NCBI RefSeq assembly: GCF_900109465.1
Contig: NZ_FOAZ01000017.1
Location: forward strand, 1-64,000
Direction of reading: 5' to 3'
From: Streptacidiphilus jiangxiensis
GTDB lineage: Bacteria; Actinomycetota; Actinomycetes; Streptomycetales; Streptomycetaceae
DNA: 64,000 nt
Shown here: piece after piece, positions 1 through 8,942 of the stretch
How the letters are laid out: every line of letters begins with the position of its first letter
How positions within the stretch are numbered: position 1 is the first letter of the stretch
The notes under the pieces: model-generated
The model's input: only the letters and a program-made list of their open reading frames with translations
The model's database searches: none
Told to the model about the DNA's origin: nothing
Program-made: the position numbers and the translations under genes

Positions 1-1736
1 GTCGTCCCGGTGACCGTACCGCTGTACCCACCGGCCACCGAGTCGGCCACCGTCGAACCCGAGACACCGTCCATCGTCCAGTGGTCCACCAGCTGGATCG
101 GTCGGGCCGGCCAGGTCACCTCGGGCGTGCGGTAGTAGCCGTACCCGAGGACGTCCCAGCGCGGTCCTTGGACGGCGATCCGCGAGGCGAAGTCGGTCCA
201 GGCGGTCGACCCGGTCAGCACCGATGCCGGGGACCAGCCCTCCTCGGCCAGCGCGGGCAGACGGGGCAGGAGCATGAAGTCCGCGTAGCCCTCGATCTGG
301 CCGGTCGTGTACGACGCCGGGACGGAGTCGGCCCAGAGCGCGCCCTCCACGCCGATGGTCGGGTCGCCGGGAACCGTTCCCGCGGGGATGCCGGCGGCGG
401 ACTCCAGCGCGGTGGTCGCCGCCGACGGATCCCAGCCGTACGCCTTGGAGAGCGGCACGTACCCGGCCCAGGTCAGGCCCAGGGGTGTGTTCGCGTCGTA
501 CTTCATGTCGAAGTAGGCGTGGGGCGCGGGGGCTTCGATGAGCTTCTCCCCGCGTTCCAGGCCGGTGGCGACACCGGTGTTGTCGCCCGCCCAGTACTCG
601 AGTACGGAGTTGGTCGGGATGGTGGTGTCCTGGCCCATCTCGTTCCATCCGACGGGGGTCCTGCCGGACGAGGCGACGGCACCGGCCGCGCTCGACACCC
701 ACGCCCGGTACTGCGCCGCGGTGCCCGAGAACTCGTCGCCGCCTATGTGGAAGTAGCCGCTGCTGCTCATGGGGGCGATCTCGGCCGTGACCTTGTCCAG
801 GAAGGTCTGGACGTCGGCGTCGTCGGCGGAGTTGTTCGGGTCGATCGGGATGTCGGCGGGGTCCTTGCCGGTGGCCATGGACGTGACCGCGGCCCCGGTG
901 TGCGCGGGGCCGTCGACCTCCGGCACCACCGCGATGTACCGGGCCGCCGCGTAGGCGACGATGGCCTTGTAGTCGGCCTGGGTGTAGAAGCCGGGCCCGC
1001 CGTCGACGGCCCCGGAGGCCACCGGGATGTTGCTCCCGATCGTGGTCAGGTCCGGATAGGCGTTGATGGCGATGCGCCAGCCCTGGTCATCGGTCATGTG
1101 CAGGTGCAGCACGTTCAGCTTGTACATCGCGGCCTGGTCGATGACGCGCTCGACGGCCGCGACCGGGTAGAAGTGGCGCGCCGTGTCGATCATGATCCCG
1201 CGGTAGGCGTAGCGCGGGCTGTCCTGGACCGTCACCGACGGGACGGTCCAACTCACTCCCGCCTGAACCGTCGTGGACTCGATCTGCGCCGGCAGGAGCT
1301 GCCGCAGGGTCTGCACGCCGTGGAAGAGGCCGGCTGCGGTGTTCGCCGTGACGACGACCGACTTGGACGTGCTGCTCAGCGTGTAACCCTCCGGGCCGAG
1401 CGAGGACGGCCCGGTCGCGTCGAGGACGATCGAGTCCGCCGCCGTGTTTCCGCCGGAGACGACCGGCAGCGCCAGCCCGGTCGACGGGCGGGCGAGCCCC
1501 GCGAGAGCGGCCGCCACCCCCGCGACGTCGGTCGCCGGCGTGGTGACGGTGATCGACGTGTTCGTGTCGAAGGTGAAGGCCCCACCGGAGCCCGCCGCCT
1601 CCGAGGCCGGCTGGGGGACCACAGCCGGCAGCGCCGCCGCTCCCACTGCGGCTGCCGGTTCCGGCGTGCCGACGGCCAGCGGCAGCGCGCCGACTAACGC
1701 GAGTGCTGCGGCGGCGATGAATCGGATGGCTTTCAT
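1..1736 (-). CDS. Secreted beta-N-acetylhexosaminidase (GH20), 3' end cut by window edge
   Basis: The minus-strand frame opens at ATG 1736 behind an AGGAGAA ribosome site and runs off the left edge (578 codons visible). Residues 1 to about 31 form a signal peptide (MKAIRF then an Ala/Leu core ending in AAA). A GH20b-like N-terminal domain follows, then the catalytic barrel. The family signature HIGGDE sits at residues 330-335, so D334 and E335 are the expected catalytic pair for substrate-assisted cleavage of terminal GlcNAc/GalNAc. Other GH20 hallmarks visible are RGIMIDTARHFYP, LHLHMTDDQGWR and VPEVDGPAHT. The last visible residues (HWTMDG...ADS) look like the start of a LamG/concanavalin-like appended domain. 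It probably acts outside the cell on chitin oligomers or glycans. The truncation is due to the window only. Confidence 0.93.
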   Translation of the reverse strand, partial: MKAIRFIAAAALALVGALPLAVGTPEPAAAVGAAALPAVVPQPASEAAGSGGAFTFDTNTSITVTTPATDVAGVAAALAGLARPSTGLALPVVSGGNTAADSIVLDATGPSSLGPEGYTLSSTSKSVVVTANTAAGLFHGVQTLRQLLPAQIESTTVQAGVSWTVPSVTVQDSPRYAYRGIMIDTARHFYPVAAVERVIDQAAMYKLNVLHLHMTDDQGWRIAINAYPDLTTIGSNIPVASGAVDGGPGFYTQADYKAIVAYAAARYIAVVPEVDGPAHTGAAVTSMATGKDPADIPIDPNNSADDADVQTFLDKVTAEIAPMSSSGYFHIGGDEFSGTAAQYRAWVSSAAGAVASSGRTPVGWNEMGQDTTIPTNSVLEYWAGDNTGVATGLERGEKLIEAPAPHAYFDMKYDANTPLGLTWAGYVPLSKAYGWDPSAATTALESAAGIPAGTVPGDPTIGVEGALWADSVPASYTTGQIEGYADFMLLPRLPALAEEGWSPASVLTGSTAWTDFASRIAVQGPRWDVLGYGYYRTPEVTWPARPIQLVDHWTMDGVSGSTVADSVAGGYSGTVTGT

Positions 1737-1957
1737 GGGATGGGGTTCTCCTGTCAGGCAGATCCGCGGACAAGGGGCGGTGCGGCGAACAGGGAGAGCA
1801 TTGGGCTAGACCAATCGAGCGGGTCCAGGCCGCTGGACCATAGCAAGCGGTGACGCGACTGAACAGTGGCGAAGGCCCCAGCGTTCCGGGCGGACTCCCC
1901 TGGCCGCCCGGCTTGTAGGCTGGCCTGGAACATCTCTGTTTTCCTGGGGGAGGCCCG

Positions 1958-3316
1958 GTGCGTGCCCGTCGGTGGATAAGTGTGGTCGCGGGAGTCGTCG
2001 CGCTGAGCAGCCCGACGGTCGCCCACGCCCGTGGCGGAGGCGGCAGCCACGGGTTCCATGGCGGTGGGAGCAGCCACAGCGGTGGCTCCCACGGGTCGAG
2101 CGGCGGCTTCGGCCACGGCATCGGCGGCTTCGGCCATGGCTTCGGGTTCGGTTTCGGCAGCGGCTTCGGGGCCGGTGGCGGTGGGCTCCTCCCCTTGCTG
2201 GTGCTCGTCGCCGTGGTCCTGTTGATCCTGTGGCTGAGGTCCCGGCGCCGGAAGGCGGCGCAGACGGCCGGCCTGAACACCGTGTCGGACCGCACCGCGC
2301 ACCGCTCGGACACCCAGGCGCGCGAACGCGCCGCCCAGGTCGGAGCACGGGTCGACGCCATCGCCGACACGGACGCGACCTTCGACCGCGCCGCGCTGGA
2401 GCGCCGTGCCGTCTGGCTGTACACGACGGCCCAGCGTGCCTGGACGGCACGCGACCACGCCACGCTGCAGCAGATCCTCTCCCCGGTGCTCTACGGCAAG
2501 TGGGCCGACGAGCTGCGCGACTACGAGTCGCGCGGCGAGGTCAACGTCGTGGAGATCCTGTCCGGCCCCGTCGTCGAGCTGGTCGACGTCGCGAACCGTG
2601 CGGGTGAGGTGAACGACACCGTCACCTTCCGGATCACGGCCACGCTCAACGACGTCGTCCGCCGCACCTGGGGCGGGGACTCCTTGCGCAAGGACGGCTC
2701 GACGAGCCCGGTCGAGTACTGGACGCTGCGCAAGAACCCGGTCGGCGAGTGGATCGTGTCGTCGGTGGAGCAGGCGGCCGAGGGAGCGCACCACCTGACC
2801 AGCGCCATCGAGACGGACGGCTGGGACCAGAAGGAGGTCGCCCGGGAGGCGGTCCTCGAGGTGGCCGGAAGGAGCGCGGCCAGGGGCGCGGGCGACCTCC
2901 TGTCGCTCACCAACATCTCGTGGAGCACGGACGCCGACGCCGCCGTCGGCGACCTGAGCGTGCTCGACGGCCGGTTCGACCGGTCGGTTCTCGAGGTCGC
3001 CGTCGAGCGGTTCCTCGAGGAGTGGGTCATGAACGACGGCAGCCTGGACTTCACGTCCGTGCGCACGGCCCACCGGACCGTCATGCGTGACGCGGTCATC
3101 ACGTCGGTCAAGGTCCACTCGCTGGTCTCACGCGACCCGATCGTCTTCCGTGTCACGGTCGACGCGGAGGGCGTCTACTACGAGGTCGACCGCCGGACCG
3201 AGCAGGTGCTCCGCGGTGACGCGCGCAAGCGCCGGCCGCTCACCTTCGCTTTCGGCCTGCGGCTGGACGACACGTCGGCCGGCGCATGGAGCGTGGTCGC
3301 CGCCCACGCGGAGTAG
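1958..3316 (+). CDS. Tim44-like domain membrane protein
   Basis: 452 residues starting at GTG 1958, 5 nt after GGGGGAGG. The N-terminus is a signal peptide or anchor (residues 1-24, AHA end), followed by a striking Gly/His/Ser/Phe-rich tract (about 26-75) and a membrane segment (about 76-93, LLPLLVLVAVVLLILWL) with basic RSRRRK behind it. The remainder is soluble and contains a Tim44-like fold (about 120-290), then a second similar alpha/beta region to the end. Tim44-like domains are known in mitochondria for import and in bacteria as membrane-tethered proteins of unclear role, so no substrate is proposed. It has its own promoter region and converges on the SUKH gene 8 nt away. Confidence 0.85.
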   Translation: MRARRWISVVAGVVALSSPTVAHARGGGGSHGFHGGGSSHSGGSHGSSGGFGHGIGGFGHGFGFGFGSGFGAGGGGLLPLLVLVAVVLLILWLRSRRRKAAQTAGLNTVSDRTAHRSDTQARERAAQVGARVDAIADTDATFDRAALERRAVWLYTTAQRAWTARDHATLQQILSPVLYGKWADELRDYESRGEVNVVEILSGPVVELVDVANRAGEVNDTVTFRITATLNDVVRRTWGGDSLRKDGSTSPVEYWTLRKNPVGEWIVSSVEQAAEGAHHLTSAIETDGWDQKEVAREAVLEVAGRSAARGAGDLLSLTNISWSTDADAAVGDLSVLDGRFDRSVLEVAVERFLEEWVMNDGSLDFTSVRTAHRTVMRDAVITSVKVHSLVSRDPIVFRVTVDAEGVYYEVDRRTEQVLRGDARKRRPLTFAFGLRLDDTSAGAWSVVAAHAE

Positions 3317-3324
3317 CCGGGAGG

Positions 3325-3876
3325 CTAGACGGGCCGGTCGAACGGCTCGAAGGTGTGCGGCGTGGTGGGGAAGTCGTCGGTGAGGATCTCGGAGCGGATC
3401 CCGCCGCGGAGGAGGCCGAGCAGGAGCGGCGCGAACCCGAGGTCGAAACGCTCCCACCACTCGCCGCGGGCCTCGTTGACCATCACGGTCCAGGCGTCGG
3501 GGTCCTGCTCGGGCCGGGCCAGCCAGTAGAGGAACTCGCCGTTGTCGGTCGAGGCGAACGGGATCAGGCGGGCGCCGGGGTCCCCGAGCTCGGCGGGGCG
3601 GTCCTCGGCGCTGTCCCACAGGTAGTCGAAGGCCTCGGTGCGCTCCTCCGTCGACTCCGCGAGGTCGTAGTTCTCGTTGGGGCAGTCCGGCTCCAGGAGG
3701 TACAGGTAGCCGTCGAGGTACCCGCCTCCGACGTGCTCGACGAACTCCTTGTAGTCGCCGGGCAGCGCCGTCCCGAGCGTGCTCTCGACCCCGGCCCAGT
3801 CCACGGCCCGGTCCTCGGCCCGGTTCCGGCGGGATCCCTGGAGGAGCTGGGCGAGCTGCTCGACGGCTTCGTGCAT
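3325..3876 (-). CDS. SMI1/KNR4 (SUKH) family immunity protein
   Basis: 183 residues, acidic. The SUKH signature is present: an LPxDYKEF-type motif (LPGDYKEFVEHVGGG) followed by an aromatic-rich beta region (YLYLLEPD, GEFLYWLARP) and a WWERFDLG segment. SUKH proteins are the commonest immunity proteins of polymorphic nuclease toxins. The gene starts 12 nt after the stop of the RHS toxin gene on the same strand, which is the standard toxin-then-immunity order, so it very likely neutralises that nuclease in the cytoplasm. The pairing is inferred from position and family. Confidence 0.85.
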   Translation of the reverse strand: MHEAVEQLAQLLQGSRRNRAEDRAVDWAGVESTLGTALPGDYKEFVEHVGGGYLDGYLYLLEPDCPNENYDLAESTEERTEAFDYLWDSAEDRPAELGDPGARLIPFASTDNGEFLYWLARPEQDPDAWTVMVNEARGEWWERFDLGFAPLLLGLLRGGIRSEILTDDFPTTPHTFEPFDRPV

Positions 3877-3888
3877 GGCTGCTGCTTC

Positions 3889-6800
3889 CTACTTCCGCTT
3901 CTTGTTGCAGATGCTGATCACGTTGGTGCCACCCACGGAGCCCTTGGGTTGGAACTTGAAGCCCTTGTTGCCGTAGGCCTCGATCGTCACGCCCTTGGGA
4001 AGCAGGCTCCTGCCACTGTAGACGGGCGTCACCCGGTACCTGATGATCTCTCCGTTGTCGACGGCCTTGCGCACCTGGCCCTCGAGGTCGCGCATCACCG
4101 GTGTGTTGGCGTACTGGTGCATCGTCACGAAGTTGCGGGGGTCCTTGTTCGACCCTCCCAGCTGTGCGCCGAGCAGGTGGGCGCGGTTGTAGCCCTGGCC
4201 GGTGACCCACCCGGCCGGATCGACCTTCGGATCGGTCTTGCCGCCCATCATGTCCGACGACAACAGCGCCTCCACGCCGCGGGCGCGGCCGAGCCGGTCG
4301 AGCTTCTTGTACACGACCCGCCCGCCCCAGCTGGGGTCGCTCTCGTCGACGGCGCTGAGCCCGAGAGGGTCGCTGCTGCTGTGCGGGTTGGGGACGTAGG
4401 CGTCCGGGTTCGGCGAGGGGGCCAGACCGAGCGGATCGGGACTGGTGTAGCGCGCCGTCTCGGGGTCGTAGTAGCGCAGGACGTTGTAGTGGAGGTGCGT
4501 CTCCGGGTCGTAGTACTGGCCGGGGAAGCGCAGCGGGGTGTAGGTGGCGCTGGTGGCGGGCCAGGTGGTGTGGCCCCACAGGGTGGGCGTCGTGCGCCAG
4601 GCGACGGTTCCGGTCGCCGGGTCGACCAGCTCGGTCGGGGTGCCGACGAGATCGGTGACGATGGCGAAGAACCGGCGGTCGGTCTCGTCCCGGTCGGTCT
4701 CCTCCCGGGTGCCCGGGGCCGGGGCCCGGGTGATGGTCTCGCTCTGGGAGACGGGCTGCGCGCCGTTGTGGTCCCAGGTGAGCGTGTAGGGGCCGGGCAG
4801 GTAGGCGGCCCGCGTGGTCTGCTCGGCCAGGATGTGGCCGTCCCAGGTGAAGTCGGTCTGCTCCTCGACGGCCGAGCCGTCGGCGCTCAGCCGCTGCTTG
4901 GCGATGCGACGGCCGAACGGGTCGTACCGGTAGCGCCAGCAGGCCCCGTCGGGCGTGGTCACCTGGACGAGGTGGTCCTCGGCGTCCCAGGTGTACTGCC
5001 AGGTGTCGGGCTTGCGGGACAGCCTGGTGACCCGGCGTACGGTGATGCGCCCGACGGCGTCGTACTCGTACCGGACCCGCCCCGCTCCGGTCAGCAGGCC
5101 GTCCTGATAGGTGCGTTGCCCCACGGCGGCCCTGCCCCGCTCCGTGGCGGGCCAGTCGGCGGAGGTGAGGTTCCCGGCCGCGTCGTAGGCGTAGGACTCG
5201 GTCCAGGTCGCGGCGCGGACCGAGGTGACCCGGCCGAGCCGGTCGAGGTCGAAGGCTCGCGGGCCCGACAGACTGTCGCTGACGGCGGTGAGCCGGCCGT
5301 CGTCCCGGTACCGGTAGGAGCGTTCGTTGAGGACGCGCGACTCCCCCGGCACGTCGGAGCGCAGCACCTCGCCGAGGAGCCGATGGCGTTCGTCCCAGCT
5401 GCTCTCGAGCACGAGCCGTCCCGCGACGGTGCGGCGCCGTTCGCGGCCGGCGATGTCGTGGACGAAGTCGATCCGGCCGAGCGGTGTGCAGAGGGCGGTC
5501 GCCTGCCCTGCCGGGTCGTAGGCCCAGGAACTGGCGTGGCCGGCCGGGGTGGTCCGCGTCAGCCGCTGCCCCAACGCGTCCCAGGTACAGCTGACGGTGC
5601 GTCCGTTGACCGACTCCGACAGGACGTTGCCGAGGTCGTCCACGGTTCGCACCAGGTCGGCGTCGGGGTTGGTGGCGCGGACCAGGTTCCCTGCGGCGTC
5701 ATAGGCGAAGGTCGTGATCCGGCCCGCGGCGTCGCGCAGGACGGTGTTGCCCACCTGGTCGTACCCGTAGTGGATCTCCTGGCCGAGGGCGTTGGTGACG
5801 GTGACCGTCTGTCCGGCGCCGTCCAGGAGGTAGCGGACGGCCCGGCCCTGGAAGTCACGCTCGCCCACCAGCCTTCCGGCCGCGTCGTAGCTGTAGGTCC
5901 ACTGCCGGCCGAGGGCGTCGGTGACGCGGGTGAGCCTGAGGTTGGCGTCGTAGTCGAACGCCAGGCGGGAGCCGTCGGCCGAGGTGCGCGCCGTGAGCAC
6001 CGAGAAGGGTCCGTACTCGAAGGAGCTGACCTGGCCGAGTTGGTCGGTGTAGACGAGCAGGTTGCCCTCGTCGTCGTAGGCGAAGGTCTCGACGGGCCCC
6101 GCTCCGGTCCGACGTGTCGTCAGACGACCTTCGGTGTCCCAGGTGTAGCGGACGGTGGTGCCCAGCGGGTCGGTCTCGGCGGTGACCCGGCCGAAGGCGT
6201 CGCGTTCGTACCGGATGACCGCCCCGGTCGGGTCCGTCACGGCGACCGGCAGGCCTGCCGCGTCGCAGTCGAGGCGGGTGGTGTGCCCGAGGGCGTCGGT
6301 GCTCGAGGCGAGGTGGCCGTTGTCGTCCCAGCCGTAGCGGGTGACGCCGCCGGCGGGGTCGGTGAGCGAGATACGGCGGCCGGAGTCGTCGAACTCCTGC
6401 CGCCAGGCCGCACCGCCGGGATACACGATCTCCGTCGGGACGCTGAGGTCGCCCGCGTAGGACAGGGTCGACACCCGGCCGTCCGGCCCGGTGACGGAGA
6501 CCAGGTCCCCGGCGCCGTCGTAGGCGTAGCGGGTGGTCCGGCCGAGGGGGTCCGTCTGGGACAACAGGCGGTCGTGGTCGTCACGTTCGAAGCGGGTGGT
6601 GTGGCCCAGCGCATCCGTCCGCGCGGTGATCTGGGCCCGGTCGTTGACCTCGAAGCGCGTGGTGTTGCCGTAGGCGTCGATCTCGCAGTGCGTCCGCGAC
6701 CCCGTGGCGGGATCGACGTCCCCGTACTCGAACCGGAAGCGCAGCAGGCCCTCCGGGCCACTCTCGTCCACGACGCGGCCCGACTCGTCGTAGACGTAGC

Positions 6801-7836
6801 GGTACTCGGTCCCGGCGCGGTCGCGCCACGAGACCACCCGGCCGGCCGCGTCGTTGACGTAGCGCGTGGCCCGGCCCGCCGAGTCGTACACCGTGACCAG
6901 GTGTCCGTCCTGGTAGCCGTAGCGCACCAGCAGCTGGTCGTGCCCGTCCTCGCCCGCACCCGCCAGACGGAGCGCCGTGATCCGACCGCTGTCGACGGTC
7001 GCCAGCAGTCGGTAGCCGCCGGAGTGGCTGATCGACGAGGGGGCGCCGTCCTGGTCGTAGGCGAGGTCGATCCGCCCGCCCTGGCCGTCGCGAACGCAGG
7101 TGAGCAGCGCTTCCGGAGTCCCCGCGAACGGGGTGAACTCCCGGACCGTCCCCTCGGAGCGGTCCGTCAGCGTGTAGCGGCCGGTGTGCACGTCGACGGC
7201 GAGCTCGCGGATGGCCGTCCCCGCGGGCGACTGGACCGGGTCGCCGGGCTCGGGATGCGGGTAGGCCTGTGCGGTGCGGTCGGCGGCAAGGTGGACGACG
7301 CCCTCGTCGTCGAGCTCCAGGCGCTCGTCGAACGGGCAGATCCAGCGCGGGCCCATCCAGGTCCCCGCCTGATAACCGGACTCGAAGGAGCGGGTGAACT
7401 CCAGCGGCATGGCGGCGGGCAGTTCCACGTCCACCTGGTTCATGAACATCCGCCCGGTCGCCATGTCGACCGGCTCGCCGCCCTCGCAGATGGTGAACGG
7501 TCCACGGCCCGCCTCGTGCGGGTCCTTGACCTGATCGCGACCCCGTCCGGGTCGGCCGGACGGCCCCCGGCCGCGCCCGCCGTCCCTCGGGCCGGGCACG
7601 CCTCCGTGGTCACCACCGTGCGGCTCGCCGACGTGCGGCGCGTGCGCGTCCTTCTCCGCGGCCTTGGCGAGATCCGCGGCGGTGCGCGCCTCGTTCTCGG
7701 CGGCGTGCTCGGCGACCTGGCCGGCCTTGTGCTCGGTGTCCTTCAGGATGCCGTGGTAGGCGTTCGAGAAGTCCTCCGCCAGGCCCTTGCCGACCCTGCG
7801 CGCCGCCCTCTCGAACGCCTGGGCTATCTGACCCAC
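3889..7836 (-). CDS. RHS-repeat polymorphic toxin with C-terminal DNA/RNA non-specific endonuclease domain
   Basis: 1315 residues from GTG 7836 (frame GTG GGT CAG ATA). The N-terminus (1-110) is helical then Gly/Pro/Arg-rich, with no signal peptide. A DUF6531-type entry domain follows (PVDMATGRMF, LEFTRSFESGY). About 900 residues of YD/RHS repeats then occur (repeated GRxTRYxYDxAGxL). The hyperconserved core end is at about 1120-1160 (YYDPETxLHYN, RYYDPETARYTSPDPLGL); DPLGL is the usual self-cleavage site. The last 155 residues are the toxin: the NRAHLLGAQLGG and NFVTMHQYAN motifs, with His about 1220, match the Endonuclea_NS_2 type of metal-dependent nuclease. Expected action is DNA/RNA cleavage in a competing cell. 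The immunity gene follows 12 nt downstream. No PAAR or secretion gene is in the window, so the export route is unknown. Confidence 0.9.
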   Translation of the reverse strand: MGQIAQAFERAARRVGKGLAEDFSNAYHGILKDTEHKAGQVAEHAAENEARTAADLAKAAEKDAHAPHVGEPHGGDHGGVPGPRDGGRGRGPSGRPGRGRDQVKDPHEAGRGPFTICEGGEPVDMATGRMFMNQVDVELPAAMPLEFTRSFESGYQAGTWMGPRWICPFDERLELDDEGVVHLAADRTAQAYPHPEPGDPVQSPAGTAIRELAVDVHTGRYTLTDRSEGTVREFTPFAGTPEALLTCVRDGQGGRIDLAYDQDGAPSSISHSGGYRLLATVDSGRITALRLAGAGEDGHDQLLVRYGYQDGHLVTVYDSAGRATRYVNDAAGRVVSWRDRAGTEYRYVYDESGRVVDESGPEGLLRFRFEYGDVDPATGSRTHCEIDAYGNTTRFEVNDRAQITARTDALGHTTRFERDDHDRLLSQTDPLGRTTRYAYDGAGDLVSVTGPDGRVSTLSYAGDLSVPTEIVYPGGAAWRQEFDDSGRRISLTDPAGGVTRYGWDDNGHLASSTDALGHTTRLDCDAAGLPVAVTDPTGAVIRYERDAFGRVTAETDPLGTTVRYTWDTEGRLTTRRTGAGPVETFAYDDEGNLLVYTDQLGQVSSFEYGPFSVLTARTSADGSRLAFDYDANLRLTRVTDALGRQWTYSYDAAGRLVGERDFQGRAVRYLLDGAGQTVTVTNALGQEIHYGYDQVGNTVLRDAAGRITTFAYDAAGNLVRATNPDADLVRTVDDLGNVLSESVNGRTVSCTWDALGQRLTRTTPAGHASSWAYDPAGQATALCTPLGRIDFVHDIAGRERRRTVAGRLVLESSWDERHRLLGEVLRSDVPGESRVLNERSYRYRDDGRLTAVSDSLSGPRAFDLDRLGRVTSVRAATWTESYAYDAAGNLTSADWPATERGRAAVGQRTYQDGLLTGAGRVRYEYDAVGRITVRRVTRLSRKPDTWQYTWDAEDHLVQVTTPDGACWRYRYDPFGRRIAKQRLSADGSAVEEQTDFTWDGHILAEQTTRAAYLPGPYTLTWDHNGAQPVSQSETITRAPAPGTREETDRDETDRRFFAIVTDLVGTPTELVDPATGTVAWRTTPTLWGHTTWPATSATYTPLRFPGQYYDPETHLHYNVLRYYDPETARYTSPDPLGLAPSPNPDAYVPNPHSSSDPLGLSAVDESDPSWGGRVVYKKLDRLGRARGVEALLSSDMMGGKTDPKVDPAGWVTGQGYNRAHLLGAQLGGSNKDPRNFVTMHQYANTPVMRDLEGQVRKAVDNGEIIRYRVTPVYSGRSLLPKGVTIEAYGNKGFKFQPKGSVGGTNVISICNKKRK

Positions 7837-7938
7837 ACGTGCCCCCGCCCGTACGCCTGTTCCAAGTCCACGTCAGAAACACGCTAGCAAAGCGTGGGTG
7901 GCGCTCCGGCAGGGGTCACGGCGGGGCTTCGGCCACCG

Positions 7939-8859
7939 TCATGCGTGCTCGGCACACAGGCAGGCGACGCCGGGGGCGATCCATTCCCGACCGGTCCACT
8001 CCGGGTGCCGTTCGATCAGCAACGCCTTGACCTCCGCCGCGATCTCCGCCTCCCCCATCGCCGAGTCGCGGCGCCGCCAGGTCTCCTCGCGCAGCTCGCG
8101 CAGGTAGGCGGCGACGTCGGCAAGCACCTGCGGACCGCCGACGTCGCCGTGGCCGGGCACCACGATCCTCGGCCCGGCCGCGGCCAGGCGGTCCATCACG
8201 TCCGCCCAGCCCAACCCCGAGACGTCCGTGTCGTGGGGCGGGAACCAGGGGAAGATCGCGAACTGTCCGGTCTCGGCCAGGTCGCCGGTGAACAGCACGC
8301 CCGCGTCCGGCACCTCGACCACCTGGTCACCCAGGGTGTGGCCGCGGCCGGTGGGCCGGAGCAGCACGGTGCGGTCGCCCAGGTCCAGCTCGCGTACGCC
8401 GTCGTACACCTCGTCCGGCCGGGGCACCCGGACGTCGTCGAGGCGCGTCGCGACCGCTCCGCCGAAGGAGCGGAACATCTCCAGGTAGCCGGGGCCCTTG
8501 GTGCTCAGGTCGGTGGCCTGCGCCCGGTTGACGAGATACGTGGCGGCACCGTCGAAGACCTGGGCGCCGAAGGCGTGCTCGGGGTGGAAGTGCGTGGTGG
8601 TCAGGTAGAGGCGGCGCCCTCCGGCGACCTCGGCGGCCAACGACAGGACCTGCTCGGCGTTGGCGGTGCCCATGCCGGTCTCGACGACCAGGACGGCGTC
8701 CCTGCCGCCGATGATGCCGATGTTGGGCACGAGGGGGACCCGCCGGTTGGGGATCACCAGAAGATCGGGGGCCACCTCCTCGGCGCCGCAGGTCTGCACG
8801 GCCGGGTCGGGCAGCGGTCCGTCGACCAACCGTTCGTTGGGCAGTAGCTCGTCACTCAT
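7939..8859 (-). CDS. Metallo-beta-lactamase-fold hydrolase
   Basis: 306 residues if started at ATG 8859 (MSDELLPNE); upstream codons in frame belong to the LysR promoter region. The metal-binding motif is HFHPEH at residues 90-95, that is HxHxEH rather than the usual HxHxDH. Later ligands are HTLGDQ, FTGDLAE and PGHGDVGG. The fold is that of glyoxalase-II-like or quinoprotein-relay-type hydrolases; the substrate is not predictable. The protein has no export signal. It diverges from the LysR gene at 8942, across an 82-bp intergenic region holding a T-N11-A box, so it is the probable target of that regulator. Confidence 0.85.
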   Translation of the reverse strand: MSDELLPNERLVDGPLPDPAVQTCGAEEVAPDLLVIPNRRVPLVPNIGIIGGRDAVLVVETGMGTANAEQVLSLAAEVAGGRRLYLTTTHFHPEHAFGAQVFDGAATYLVNRAQATDLSTKGPGYLEMFRSFGGAVATRLDDVRVPRPDEVYDGVRELDLGDRTVLLRPTGRGHTLGDQVVEVPDAGVLFTGDLAETGQFAIFPWFPPHDTDVSGLGWADVMDRLAAAGPRIVVPGHGDVGGPQVLADVAAYLRELREETWRRRDSAMGEAEIAAEVKALLIERHPEWTGREWIAPGVACLCAEHA

Positions 8860-8914
8860 GCTCCGATTCCACGACCGCGCCTCCGCCCGCGTCCAGGACC
8901 GGTTCGGACGGCCC

Positions 8915-8942
8915 GATACCGCGCGGGTATCATCCCAGCTCA
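8915..8942 (+). promoter_or_regulatory. LysR-type operator overlapping a leaderless -10
   Basis: GATACC-GCGCG-GGTATC (8915-8931) is an inverted repeat with the T-N11-A layout typical of LysR-family boxes. TATCAT at 8928-8933 fits a -10 hexamer and lies 8 nt before ATG 8942, with no Shine-Dalgarno between. This predicts a leaderless, autoregulated lysR transcript. The divergent MBL-fold gene starts at 8859, so one site could serve both genes. Confidence 0.55.

Noticed and set aside
4400-7100. Repetitive pattern in this stretch considered as a CRISPR or tandem DNA repeat
   Set aside because: The periodicity comes from degenerate YD/RHS protein repeats; no identical DNA units with regular spacers.
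3286-7887. 1533-codon plus-strand open frame opposite the RHS gene
   Set aside because: Antisense shadow of the RHS gene caused by GC-rich codon bias; composition is Val/Gly/Arg/Asp-rich and repetitive with no recognisable domain.
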